From Gemmatimonadota bacterium (GTDB taxonomy: Bacteria > Gemmatimonadota > Gemmatimonadetes > Gemmatimonadales > GWC2-71-9), in the NCBI GenBank assembly GCA_025358055.1, contig JANYKV010000187.1, positions 1-35,524 of the forward strand: a stretch of 35,524 bases of DNA, read 5' to 3'. Shown in pieces: positions 27,933 to 35,524 of this stretch. The translations under genes were made by a program, and so were the position numbers. How positions within the stretch are numbered: position 1 is the first letter of the stretch; each line of letters opens with the position of its first letter. The notes under the pieces are model-generated. The model made no database searches and was not told the origin of the DNA. It saw only the letters and a list, made by a program, of their open reading frames with translations.

Positions 27933-30282
27933 TTCCGGGAGTCCGCCGGCCTTCGAACCCCGTGCCCCCGCGCTGGTGGCGGCGCTGATCTTCTTGATCG
28001 CCGCGGCCACCTTGTGCTATCCCATGCTCAGCGGCCAGGTGAACCTCGGGGACGACCAACTCATCGCGGGCTATGGTTTCCGCGTGTTCGGCGCGGAACA
28101 GTTCCGGGCCACCGGATCGGTGCCGCAGTGGAACCCGTTCATCATGGGTGGCCTCCCATTCATCGCCGCGGGCCACGGCGAAATCTTCTACCCAACCGCG
28201 TGGCTGCGGTATGTTCTCCCGGTCGACACCGCGATGAATGTCCAGATCGCGATTCACCTGTTCCTGGCCGGTTGTACCCTCTATGCGTTCGCTCGCGCCC
28301 TCCGCGTGTCGTGGGCAGCCGCCGTCGGCGCCGGAGTGGGCTACGAGCTGAGTGGGATGATCGCCTCTCAGATGAGCCCGGGGCATGATGGAAAGATGAT
28401 CGTCGCCAGCCTCGCCCCACTCGTGTTCCTCGGTCTCCTCTACGCAATCCGAGACGGGCGGTGGGTGGGCTACGGAATGGTCGCTCTCGGCGTCGGCCTC
28501 GGGTTGATCAGCCCGCATTTCCAAATGGTGTACTACCTCCTCGTTGCGGCGGGCATCTGGACCCTGTATCTCCTGTTTTGGCACCCCGAGCGCCACCCAA
28601 GCGTTCGTTGGCCCTTCGCACTCGCCGCCGCCCTCGGAGCCGTCGTGCTCGGCGCCGGGCTCGCCGCGATTCAGATCATTCCATTCCTGCAATACATCCC
28701 GTTCTCTCCGCGAGCCGCGACGGGTCCGAGCACCGGGTGGGAATACGCCACCGGATACGCCATGCCGGTCGAGGAGATCATGACGACCGTGTTGCCGCAG
28801 TTCAACGGCGTGCTGCGCAGCTACTGGGGCCAGAACGGTATGAAGCTCCACACCGAGTATTTGGGCGCGATCATCGTCATCTTGGCGGCGCTCGGGTGGG
28901 GAGACCGGTCCAAACGAAAGCTGATGTGGGGGCTCACGATCATCGGCGGCCTCTTCCTGCTCGTTTCCTTCGGCGGGCACACGCCGTTCTACCGGCTGTG
29001 GTACGAAGTCATGCCGATGATGAAAAAGGTGCGCGCCGCGGGGATGGCGTTCTACTTGCCGACGATGGTGGTGTGCCTTTTTGCGGCCTTCGGTTTGGAT
29101 CAATTGTTCCGAGGACAAGTAAAGCCCAAGACACTGGGAATCATGTGCGGCGCTATGGGGCTTCTCGCACTGCTCGGCGCCGGGGGAGTGCTGCAAGGCG
29201 TGGCAACGAGTCTCGCACCGACTGAGGCCATCGACCGAGTGATCGCGAATGGCGATGGCCTGCGCGACGGATCCCTGCGGCTGCTCATCGTCACTATCAT
29301 CGGAGGGGCGGTGCTGGCCGCGGTCGCATACAAAAAGATACCCCGGGCCGTCGCGCCCTACGTGATCGTTGCCCTGATCCTCGGAGACAACTGGAGCGTT
29401 TTGCGCGACTTCACGAAGTTCTATCCGCCGGCAAAGGAGACCTTCCGAGAGGATGAGATCATCAGCCGGCTCCGGAATACGCCGCTTCCGTACCGGGTCT
29501 GGCATCCGGGCGGCGGATATGGTCAACTCTCCGTGTACGAGCCGGGCGCGCTCTTGGCGTGGGGGGTTCCGACCTTGCTCGGATATCACGGCAACGAAAT
29601 TCGGTATTTCGACGACCTGCTGGGTGAAAAAAACCTCTGGAGGAATCAGATCAATCCGAATCTCTGGGATCTTTACGGGATTCGGTACATCCTGCTCGGT
29701 GCGGCGCAACAGCTACCGGGCTACCACAAGGTCCTCGGCTCCGTACCCGCGACCGGCGGGCGGGCGGGGGTCCTCTACGAGGCGGACACCATTCCGAATT
29801 ACGTTCACGTAATGAGCGCCGCCGCCAAGGTGAAAGAGGAGCAAATCGTCCCGACCGCTGTCAACCCGCGGTTTCCGGCACTGTCGGTGGTCCTCTATCC
29901 CGATACGGCCAGCGTCTCGCCCGATCCGGTACCCACCGCCGCGGCGCCTCCAACATTGAAGGCCCGTATCTCCGACTGGAAGCCGGGCCACATGACCGTC
30001 AGCTTGGACGGGCGAGACACCCGGCAAACCTACCTCGTCGTGGCGGAGAACTGGTTTCCGGACTGGCACGTGACCATCGATGGCACGCCGGCGCCGTTGC
30101 TGCGAGCCGACAACGCCCTCCTTAGCGTGGCCGTCCCATCCGGGGCCCGTGAGGTGCATTTCGATTTCGCGAGCGCCGTCTACTCCAAGGCAAAGCTCCT
30201 GAGTTTGGTCTCCTGTCTCCTCACCCTGGCGCTGCTCGTGGCCCCCCGATTTCTCCAGCGCCGGGAGACCGTGGGTGGCTGA
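27919..30282 (+). CDS. YfhO-family membrane protein (GT-C-like)
   Basis: Large polytopic membrane protein of 787 residues. After a 16-residue leader, hydrophobic helices run to about residue 485. A soluble, probably extracytoplasmic part (about 500-755) follows, with the YfhO-like block VVAENWFPDWHVTIDG and a run resembling PSGAREVHFDFAS, and a last helix at about 757-780. Early residues YPMLSGQVNLGDDQ include an acidic pair in the first loop, as in GT-C glycosyltransferases, which use lipid-phosphate sugars. In Bacillus, YfhO glycosylates lipoteichoic acid. Here the acceptor is unknown. The GTG start overlaps the previous gene by 14 nt, and the next gene, a DPM1-like enzyme, overlaps it by 8 nt. 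Confidence 0.85.
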   Translation: MSHPDSGSPPAFEPRAPALVAALIFLIAAATLCYPMLSGQVNLGDDQLIAGYGFRVFGAEQFRATGSVPQWNPFIMGGLPFIAAGHGEIFYPTAWLRYVLPVDTAMNVQIAIHLFLAGCTLYAFARALRVSWAAAVGAGVGYELSGMIASQMSPGHDGKMIVASLAPLVFLGLLYAIRDGRWVGYGMVALGVGLGLISPHFQMVYYLLVAAGIWTLYLLFWHPERHPSVRWPFALAAALGAVVLGAGLAAIQIIPFLQYIPFSPRAATGPSTGWEYATGYAMPVEEIMTTVLPQFNGVLRSYWGQNGMKLHTEYLGAIIVILAALGWGDRSKRKLMWGLTIIGGLFLLVSFGGHTPFYRLWYEVMPMMKKVRAAGMAFYLPTMVVCLFAAFGLDQLFRGQVKPKTLGIMCGAMGLLALLGAGGVLQGVATSLAPTEAIDRVIANGDGLRDGSLRLLIVTIIGGAVLAAVAYKKIPRAVAPYVIVALILGDNWSVLRDFTKFYPPAKETFREDEIISRLRNTPLPYRVWHPGGGYGQLSVYEPGALLAWGVPTLLGYHGNEIRYFDDLLGEKNLWRNQINPNLWDLYGIRYILLGAAQQLPGYHKVLGSVPATGGRAGVLYEADTIPNYVHVMSAAAKVKEEQIVPTAVNPRFPALSVVLYPDTASVSPDPVPTAAAPPTLKARISDWKPGHMTVSLDGRDTRQTYLVVAENWFPDWHVTIDGTPAPLLRADNALLSVAVPSGAREVHFDFASAVYSKAKLLSLVSCLLTLALLVAPRFLQRRETVGG

Positions 30283-30994
30283 GCGATTCCTGGTGGTCCT
30301 TCCCACCTACAACGAGGCCCGCAACATCGCGGAGGTGGTTCCAGCAATTCTGGCCCAGGACTCCCGGCTGGAGGTCCTGGTGGTCGACGACAACTCCCCG
30401 GACGGCACCGGAGCGATCGCCGATCAACTCGCGCAAGCGATGTCGAAAGTGTATGTGCTCCACCGGGAGATCAAAGACGGACTGGGCCGGGCGTACCTCG
30501 CCGGTTTCCAGTGGGGACTCGAGCGGAAATACGACCTGCTGTTCGAAATGGACGCGGATTTTTCGCACGACCCAAAATTTTTGCCCGACCTGATCGCCGC
30601 GGCCGAAACGGCCGACCTGGTACTAGGCTCCCGGTACCTCACCGGGGTCAACGTCATCAACTGGCCGATGTCCCGTCTCTTGCTGTCGTTCGGCGCCAAC
30701 CAATACGTACGCGTGGTCACGGGGCTCCCGCTGACCGATGCCACCGGCGGGTTCAAGTGTTTTCACCGGCGGGTTCTCGAAGCAATTCCCTTGGACAAAA
30801 TTCGGTCCAATGGATACGCCTTTCAGATTGAGATGAGCTTCCGCGCCTGGACCAAGGGGTTCAAGCTGTCGGAAATTCCGATCGTCTTCACCGACCGGGT
30901 GGCAGGGCAGAGCAAGATGAACCGAAAAATTATGCGAGAAGCCATCTGGATGGTGTGGTGGCTTCGCCTGGCATTCATCTTTGGCGGGATATGA
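30275..30994 (+). CDS. Polyprenol-monophosphomannose-synthase-like GT2
   Basis: GT2 enzyme of 239 residues strongly resembling DPM1/Ppm1: LVVLPTYNEARNI at 6-18, VVDDNSPDGTG at 36-46, DGLGRAYLAGF at 68-78, MDADFSHDP at 92-100 with the DXD, then GSRYLTGVNVINWP and the DATGGFKCFHRR block. It lacks the C-terminal helices of the GT2 at 24232-25176 and so is probably peripheral. It likely transfers mannose or another hexose from a nucleotide sugar to polyprenyl phosphate, making the donor a GT-C protein would use. GTG start; the stop overlaps dapF by four bases. Confidence 0.9.
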   Translation: MAERFLVVLPTYNEARNIAEVVPAILAQDSRLEVLVVDDNSPDGTGAIADQLAQAMSKVYVLHREIKDGLGRAYLAGFQWGLERKYDLLFEMDADFSHDPKFLPDLIAAAETADLVLGSRYLTGVNVINWPMSRLLLSFGANQYVRVVTGLPLTDATGGFKCFHRRVLEAIPLDKIRSNGYAFQIEMSFRAWTKGFKLSEIPIVFTDRVAGQSKMNRKIMREAIWMVWWLRLAFIFGGI

Positions 30995-31812
30995 AGGGAC
31001 ACATCTTCTATAAAATGACCGGGTCCGGCAATGACTTCGTCATTTTCGACAATCGCGTCACGGATGAGAGTTGGCCGGCTGCCCGCATCGTGGCGGTCTG
31101 TCACCGCCGGAACGGTATCGGAGCGGATGGGGTGGTGTTCATTTCGCCCACCAAGCGCCGGGCGGTCCGGATGGTCTACTACAACGCCGACGGGTCGCGG
31201 GTGGCGCTCTGCGGGAATGCGGCCCTCTGTGTGACCCGGCTGGCCGCCTTCCTGGAGATGGCGGATCCCGCCCATATGACCCTCGAGTCGGACGCCGGCA
31301 CCATGCAAACGCGCTGTGTCGGCCCCAGCCACTCGGCCGAACTCCAGCTGCCAGGGTTCCAGCCGCCCCAGGCGGTGGACCTGCCTCGGCTCCCGGGGGA
31401 GTCGGCCGGCTACTTCGGGACCGTGGGGGTTCCGCACCTGGTGATTCGGGTGGAGGACATGACCACCGTGGACGTGGTCTCCCGGGGCCGAGCCCTGCGT
31501 CACGACCCCGCATTTGCCCCCCAGGGCACGAACGTAAACTTTGTCAGTCCGGCGTCGGGGGAGTCTGTCGGCCGCTGGCGGATCCGCACCTACGAGCGAG
31601 GGGTCGAAAACGAGACCCTGGCTTGCGGCACCGGCTCGGTGGCTGCGGCATTCGCACTTGCCGGAGCGGGCCTGGCCGACCTGCCGCTGAGCTTCGAGAC
31701 TCACGGCGGCGGAATCCTGACAGTGTCTGGAGCGCTGGCAGAAGCCGAACGCGAGGGAGCCTGGCTCTGCGGGGAGGGCAGGATCGTGTTTCGGGGTGTA
31801 ATCGAGAGCTAG
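30991..31812 (+). CDS. dapF: Diaminopimelate epimerase
   Basis: PLP-independent epimerase that converts LL-DAP to meso-DAP for lysine and peptidoglycan. From ATG 30991 the protein has 273 residues. It has the opening MTGSGNDFVIFDN, NGIGADG at 41-47 and the two catalytic cysteines: Cys74 in NADGSRVALCGNAALC and Cys212 in ERGVENETLACGTGS. The first motif departs from the usual CGNGxRC (Gly to Ala, Arg to Leu), whereas the second is canonical. I chose 30991 because it gives this N-terminus and overlaps the preceding stop (ATGA). Last gene of the plus-strand run. Confidence 0.93.
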   Translation: MKGHIFYKMTGSGNDFVIFDNRVTDESWPAARIVAVCHRRNGIGADGVVFISPTKRRAVRMVYYNADGSRVALCGNAALCVTRLAAFLEMADPAHMTLESDAGTMQTRCVGPSHSAELQLPGFQPPQAVDLPRLPGESAGYFGTVGVPHLVIRVEDMTTVDVVSRGRALRHDPAFAPQGTNVNFVSPASGESVGRWRIRTYERGVENETLACGTGSVAAAFALAGAGLADLPLSFETHGGGILTVSGALAEAEREGAWLCGEGRIVFRGVIES

Positions 31813-32049
31813 GGAAACGGGTGGTCTGTTTGGGCTGGCGAACTCGTGCAGCAGCAGCTCCTACCATTGTCTCCGTAGTTACAAACAAGCTTGCCAGAGA
31901 CCGCAGGAAGAGTGGTGTGGATGGATTTAGGAGTTTTGCACACTTTTCCACGTGGCAACTAAACATAATACATCTTATACGTACTAGACCTAACGACGCA
32001 AAGGTACCCCTCCAGGCAACCTCTTCGACCAACGGCCCCTAATCCAGCC
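31813..32049. other. Convergent intergenic region, AT-rich at its centre
   Basis: Between dapF (plus) and the TPR gene (minus) lie 237 bp without a supportable gene. The segment about 31957-31990 is strikingly AT-rich against GC-rich surroundings. On the minus strand a promoter-like pair, TTGCGT (31996-32001) and TATAAG (31974-31979), is spaced by 16 nt and points toward dapF. No strong intrinsic terminator was seen on either strand. Confidence 0.35.
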
Positions 32050-32769
32050 CTACTGGGCGCCTTTGGTCATCTCGCCGAGGCGAACCTCCGCCTCCGACTT
32101 GCTGGCGGTCTTGGGATATTTCTCGATCACTGTCCGGAGCGCTGCCAACGCCTTCTCCCGATTGCCCGAAAGGCGGTACGCCCGGCCGGCAGCGAGGAGC
32201 GCCTCCGCCTTCAGGTAGTCCTCCACGGCCAACTCGGAAGACTTCTCGTAGGCCGCTGCCGCTTCGGCGAACTTGGTCCCGTTTTCGAGGGCCGTTCCGA
32301 GCAGACGGTTGGCGGCCGCCCCAAAGGCCGGAGGCGGATTGGTACCCACAAACTTCCGGAGGTCGTCGACCGCGAGGGGGCCCTGCTTGTTCTGGAGGCG
32401 GACTTGATTGAGGGCGAGGATGGCCTGCATGGCGGCATCGGTGCCGGAAAAGCTTTGGGAGATCTTCTGGAACTCGCCTGATGCCGCGGCCAGGTTGCCT
32501 TGATCGGCTGCGTTCCGTGCCCGATCCAGGGCCTCCGACGCCACCGATTGCTTCCGCCTGCCGCTCTCGAACATGAACCAGGCTACAAAGACGATCAGGG
32601 CCAGGATTCCACCGCCCCACAGCAAGGCCCGCTGGCGGGTCCGAAGCCAGGCGGTGATGTCCGCCTGGTCACCGAAGAGGCTTCCTGAGTGGCGACTTGG
32701 GGAGCTGGTGTGTTCGTAGCGGTTGTGGCCATGCTGGTTGTGCCCTGAGAGAGTTTGCAATTGAGCCAA
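32050..32769 (-). CDS. Single-pass membrane TPR protein (YfgM-like)
   Basis: A 239-residue protein with a His/Ser-rich cytoplasmic N-terminus (1-45), one membrane helix at about 48-67, and a C-terminal region of helical hairpins. That region includes ARNAADQGNLAAASGEF, KFAEAAAAYEKSSEL and NREKALAALRTVIEKYPKT, which look like tetratricopeptide repeats. The layout resembles YfgM, an ancillary SecYEG subunit, but this is a weak inference; other single-pass TPR families share it. The start is TTG, at 32769 or 32760. An upstream ATG is out of frame. A promoter-like element lies immediately upstream. Confidence 0.72.
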   Translation of the reverse strand: MAQLQTLSGHNQHGHNRYEHTSSPSRHSGSLFGDQADITAWLRTRQRALLWGGGILALIVFVAWFMFESGRRKQSVASEALDRARNAADQGNLAAASGEFQKISQSFSGTDAAMQAILALNQVRLQNKQGPLAVDDLRKFVGTNPPPAFGAAANRLLGTALENGTKFAEAAAAYEKSSELAVEDYLKAEALLAAGRAYRLSGNREKALAALRTVIEKYPKTASKSEAEVRLGEMTKGAQ

Positions 32770-32777
32770 AGCCCTTA

Positions 32778-32806
32778 ATCATAGGGGCTTCCACACCGTC
32801 TTGCAA
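32778..32806 (-). promoter_or_regulatory. Candidate promoter of the TPR gene
   Basis: Reading the minus strand, TTGCAA (32806-32801) is followed after 17 nt by TATGAT (32783-32778), a 5/6 match to the -10 consensus. It ends 8 nt before the TTG at 32769, so the leader would be only a base or two. A purine run AAGGG lies between the -10 and the start codon, too close to be a normal ribosome binding site for a transcript starting there. Confidence 0.5.
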
Positions 32807-32990
32807 CGCCCTCTTGGACCGACGAAGATCGAGCTACGTTGGTGGCACCATGTTGAAGACTTTGCGACCTGACTATCGAAATTGTGATTAGCCAATGAGC
32901 ATTCACTTGACAGTTCGCGGAGACACCAAAGGGCGCAGGAGCGTCCATCGGCTTGGGACCCAATAGAAGCTCCTACCCATATACGCTGCC

Positions 32991-35524
32991 CTAGGTAATC
33001 GTCAGGGTCACCGAAGTCACCGACGGTGAACCAGGAGCTGTAACAGTAAAGGTGATCGTGTACGTTCCCGACCCGGTCACCGTGAGGTCGTTGAAAGTGG
33101 CCTGCCCGACACCGGGCCCGGGCCCGTTAGTGACCTGGCTCGCAGTACCTCCCAAGCTGCCTCCCGCACCGTTCAAGGAGGCTGTCACGGTCACACCGCT
33201 CGTCACCGCGTTGCCGCCCGAGTCAAGAACTTGGATGATGATTGGCGGTGCAAGAACGGCTCCCGAGGCCGCAGCCGTCGGTGGTGCCTGCACGAATGAG
33301 ACTGAGCTCGCCGCGCCTGCAGCGAGGGTAACCGATGCTGACACAGTTCCGATTCCGGATGAGAATGACAGAATGAAGCCGCCCGCCGTCCCAATGATGC
33401 CGAGGTTATTGTAGGTGGCGTTGCCCGAGCCATCAGTGGTTGCCGTAGTGGCACCCGTCAACGAGCCGGTTCCCGAGAAGATGACCGCGAGAATCGGCGC
33501 GCTCGGCACCGGGTTCCCGCCAACGTCCACAGCGTTGAAGGCTGGCTGAGTCGGGAATGCCACACCGTTAGTTGCGCTCGCGGAGGGCGGAGTCGTTAAG
33601 GACAGCGTTGCAACCGTCCCGACACCCAGCGTAATCCCGCTCGAGGGCACGGATCCGAGGCCGGCCGAGCTGAAAGTGATGACGTACCCTGCCCCTACCG
33701 TCCCGGTGATGTCCAGACTCGAGAACGTGGCCACTCCTGACCCATCCGTAGTCGTGCTCACCGTTCCGCCCAAAACGCCTGCCCCGCTCGTCAGGGCGGC
33801 CGTCACGGTCACCCCAGGGTGGGACACCGGGTTGAGGCTCCCGTCGCGGAGTTGTACGACGCCGGCGGCCATCGTCAGGCCGTCGGTCGCCGTTGTCGGC
33901 ATGGTGGTGATCGTTAGTTGAGTCGCCGCGCCCGCGGCGACCGCCACAGTCGGAGACTGCACCGCAGAAACGGACGGTACGGACGGTGGTGCCGCAAAGT
34001 TGAGAACATAGTTCCCTGCTGCACCGGTGATCGCCAGGTTGCTGAACGTGGCGAGTCCGTTCACGGTGGTTGCGGTGAGCGTGCCGCCGAGCGTCCCGGC
34101 CGGGCCACTGAATAGGCTCGCCGTGACGATCACCCCGTTGGTGGTCACGATGTTGGTGCTCTGATCCAGGAGCTGAATGGCCGGCTGCACCCCGAATGCC
34201 ACGCCGTTGGTCGCATTGCTGGACGGGTTCACCGACATTGCGAGTGTCGTCGCCGCACCGGCGGCGAGCGTTGTCGCGCTCGGCTGCACAAGTGTGGTCA
34301 GCCCAGTGCCGCTGAAGGCCAGCGTGTAGGCACCAACCAACCCCGTGAGGGACAGGTTAGTGAATGTTACGACGCCCGAGGCATCGCTCGAGACCGTGAG
34401 CGTACCGCCCAAAGTCGGAGAACCACCCGGACTCGTTTGGATCGCGGCGGTCACGTTAGTGCCGGCGAGCAACACGGGATTGCCGCCGGCATCCTGTAGC
34501 TGGAGTACCGGTTGAGGTGCCAGGGCCTGGCCATTGACGGCGCCGGCCGGTGGGCTCGTGGTGAACGCCAGTTTGCTGGGGACCCCGATCGCCACGGCGA
34601 TCGTGCTGGACGGGGGTGTCGACGTGAGCCCCGCCGAGCTGAATGTCAACGTGTAGTTCCCGACCGTACCGACGATTTTGAGGTTCGTGAACACCGCCTG
34701 TCCGCTGCCATTGGTCATTTCGCTGAGCGTCCCCTGTACTCCGCCCGGAGTGGACGCGACCGTGACGGTGACGCCGGACTGGTTCACCGGATTGTTGGAC
34801 GCGTCGCGGAGCTGAACCACCGGCTGTTGGCCGAGTACCGCATCCACGTTCGCGTTCGCGGATGGCGGCGTCGTGATCGCCAGGTTGGTAGCGGCCCCTG
34901 CCCCCACCGTGATGGTCGCGGAGACCACCGGGGAGAGCCCGCTCGCCGTGAACGTGATCGTATACGACCCCGGCGGGCCGGTGAGCGCCAACGTGGTGAA
35001 TGTGGCCACGCCGCTTCCGTTGGTGACGGCACTGGTCGAGCCGCTCAGACTTCCGGAGCTCGGTGTTGCGTTGACCGTAACACCGCTCGTGCTCACGGAG
35101 TTACCGCCAATGTCTTGCACCTGAATGGCCGGTTGGGGCGACAACGCGGTTCCACTCACGGTGAACGTAGGTGGCGCCGACGCAAACCCGAGTTTGGTGG
35201 CCGCTCCCGCCAGCAACGAAATCGCCCCCGAGGTTGTTGAGGAGAGACTCGGCGCCGAGAACTGAATGGTGTAGCTGCCGACGGTGCCCGTGATCGAGAG
35301 GTTCGTGAACGTCGCCAGCCCCGAACCGTTCGTCATCGCGGTGAGGGTTCCGCCCAGGCTTCCCGCCCCCGACGCCAGGCTCGCCGTCACCACGACGCCC
35401 GACTGGTTCACCGCATTGCCGGTGACGTCGCTCAATTGCAGCACGGGCTGTTGGCCGAGCACCGTTCCATCCACGGCGCTCGCGGACGGCGGGGTGCCGA
35501 AGGTCAGCTGGGTCGCGGGGCCGG
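32991..35524 (-). CDS. Ig-like/beta-strand repeat protein, N-terminal part beyond window
   Basis: The frame stays open from the stop at 32991 to the right edge, so at least 844 residues are present and the N-terminus is missing. The apparent GTG at 35474 is internal, because the repeat continues upstream of it. The sequence is made of about eight copies of a 100-109-residue unit rich in Thr, Ser, Gly, Val and Ala. Each unit has a consensus of a LxxxxPP entry, QPxxQLxDxxGN, GVTVTA, LxGTxxxxTNGSGxATFxNL and GTVGxYTxxFSS. This is the pattern of bacterial Ig-like (Big_1/invasin-like) domains of surface or secreted proteins. It ends directly after the eighth copy with no visible anchor. No signal peptide can be judged in this window. 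A tRNA-length gap and a promoter separate it from the TPR gene. Confidence 0.85.
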   Translation of the reverse strand, partial: GPATQLTFGTPPSASAVDGTVLGQQPVLQLSDVTGNAVNQSGVVVTASLASGAGSLGGTLTAMTNGSGLATFTNLSITGTVGSYTIQFSAPSLSSTTSGAISLLAGAATKLGFASAPPTFTVSGTALSPQPAIQVQDIGGNSVSTSGVTVNATPSSGSLSGSTSAVTNGSGVATFTTLALTGPPGSYTITFTASGLSPVVSATITVGAGAATNLAITTPPSANANVDAVLGQQPVVQLRDASNNPVNQSGVTVTVASTPGGVQGTLSEMTNGSGQAVFTNLKIVGTVGNYTLTFSSAGLTSTPPSSTIAVAIGVPSKLAFTTSPPAGAVNGQALAPQPVLQLQDAGGNPVLLAGTNVTAAIQTSPGGSPTLGGTLTVSSDASGVVTFTNLSLTGLVGAYTLAFSGTGLTTLVQPSATTLAAGAATTLAMSVNPSSNATNGVAFGVQPAIQLLDQSTNIVTTNGVIVTASLFSGPAGTLGGTLTATTVNGLATFSNLAITGAAGNYVLNFAAPPSVPSVSAVQSPTVAVAAGAATQLTITTMPTTATDGLTMAAGVVQLRDGSLNPVSHPGVTVTAALTSGAGVLGGTVSTTTDGSGVATFSSLDITGTVGAGYVITFSSAGLGSVPSSGITLGVGTVATLSLTTPPSASATNGVAFPTQPAFNAVDVGGNPVPSAPILAVIFSGTGSLTGATTATTDGSGNATYNNLGIIGTAGGFILSFSSGIGTVSASVTLAAGAASSVSFVQAPPTAAASGAVLAPPIIIQVLDSGGNAVTSGVTVTASLNGAGGSLGGTASQVTNGPGPGVGQATFNDLTVTGSGTYTITFTVTAPGSPSVTSVTLTIT
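32991..35524 (-). repeat. Tandem array of about eight Ig-like units
   Basis: Unit boundaries were placed at the recurring Ala-Ala-Thr-x-Leu entry (or its variant). On the minus strand they fall near 35204, 34895, 34583, 34256, 33929, 33614 and 33314, giving lengths of 103, 104, 109, 109, 105 and 100 residues plus a last unit of 107. The copies are diverged, so this is an old array, not a recent tandem duplication. Confidence 0.8.

Noticed and set aside
27856-29709. Long minus-strand open frame opposite the YfhO gene
   Set aside because: Long antisense frames are expected in GC-rich coding DNA; the product is rich in Arg, His and Glu without family motifs, while the plus strand has a clear membrane protein.
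32907-32912. Perfect TTGACA on the plus strand
   Set aside because: No -10 box lies 15-19 nt downstream and no plus-strand gene follows.
32991-35524. Possible CRISPR or DNA tandem repeat
   Set aside because: The periodicity is at protein level (about 100 residues) with diverged DNA; there are no short identical repeats with spacers.

Overview
This is a GC-rich bacterial chromosome segment, about 35.5 kb, densely packed with core genes. It carries genes for LPS (Kdo synthesis and Lpt export), so the cell is a diderm. Menaquinone is made by the futalosine route (mqnE, mqnA, mqnC), and a long extracellular Ig-like repeat protein is present. Together with the gene order sucCD-ndk-DUF177-rpmF-plsX-fab and many GTG starts, this suggests Gemmatimonadota or a neighbouring phylum. 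That placement is inference. No rRNA, tRNA, CRISPR array, insertion sequence or prophage was seen.

Layout, left to right. (1) 103-2585: sucC-sucD (succinyl-CoA synthetase) and ndk. (2) 2633-8478: DUF177 protein, rpmF (L32), then the fatty-acid cluster plsX-fabH-fabD-fabG-acpP-fabF. (3) 8759-14327: mqnE-mqnA-mqnC, ispF, a DedA-family membrane protein with a TerB-like C-terminal domain, and a XerC/D recombinase. (4) 14403-15143: an unrecognised membrane-anchored protein. (5) 15233-24235: kdsB-pyrG-kdsA-kdsC-kdsD (Kdo synthesis and activation, with pyrG supplying CTP), lptC, a large OstA-like protein, lptB and rpoN. (6) 24232-30994: two DPM1-like glycosyltransferases, a GT-B glycosyltransferase, a methyltransferase, an LPG-synthase-type membrane protein and a YfhO-type membrane protein, then dapF to 31812. 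(7) Minus strand: a single-pass TPR protein and, running off the right edge, an Ig-like repeat protein with at least eight copies.

Most plus-strand neighbours overlap by 4, 8 or 14 nt at stop/start (ATGA or GTGA), so kdsB to dapF could be one translationally coupled unit of about 16.6 kb. Blocks 2 to 6 together supply acyl chains, quinone head group, isoprenoid precursor, Kdo, LPS transport, surface glycans and diaminopimelate, which makes this an envelope-building locus.

No wholly new system is obvious. The points most worth a second look are: a CX5CX2C radical-SAM motif in MqnE; the DedA-TerB fusion and its probable CTG start overlapping the ispF stop codon; three promoters placed so that the mRNAs would be leaderless or nearly so (before DUF177, kdsB and the TPR gene); an uncharacterised YfhO/DPM1/LPG-type glycosylation cluster; and the OstA-like protein that replaces a short LptA.
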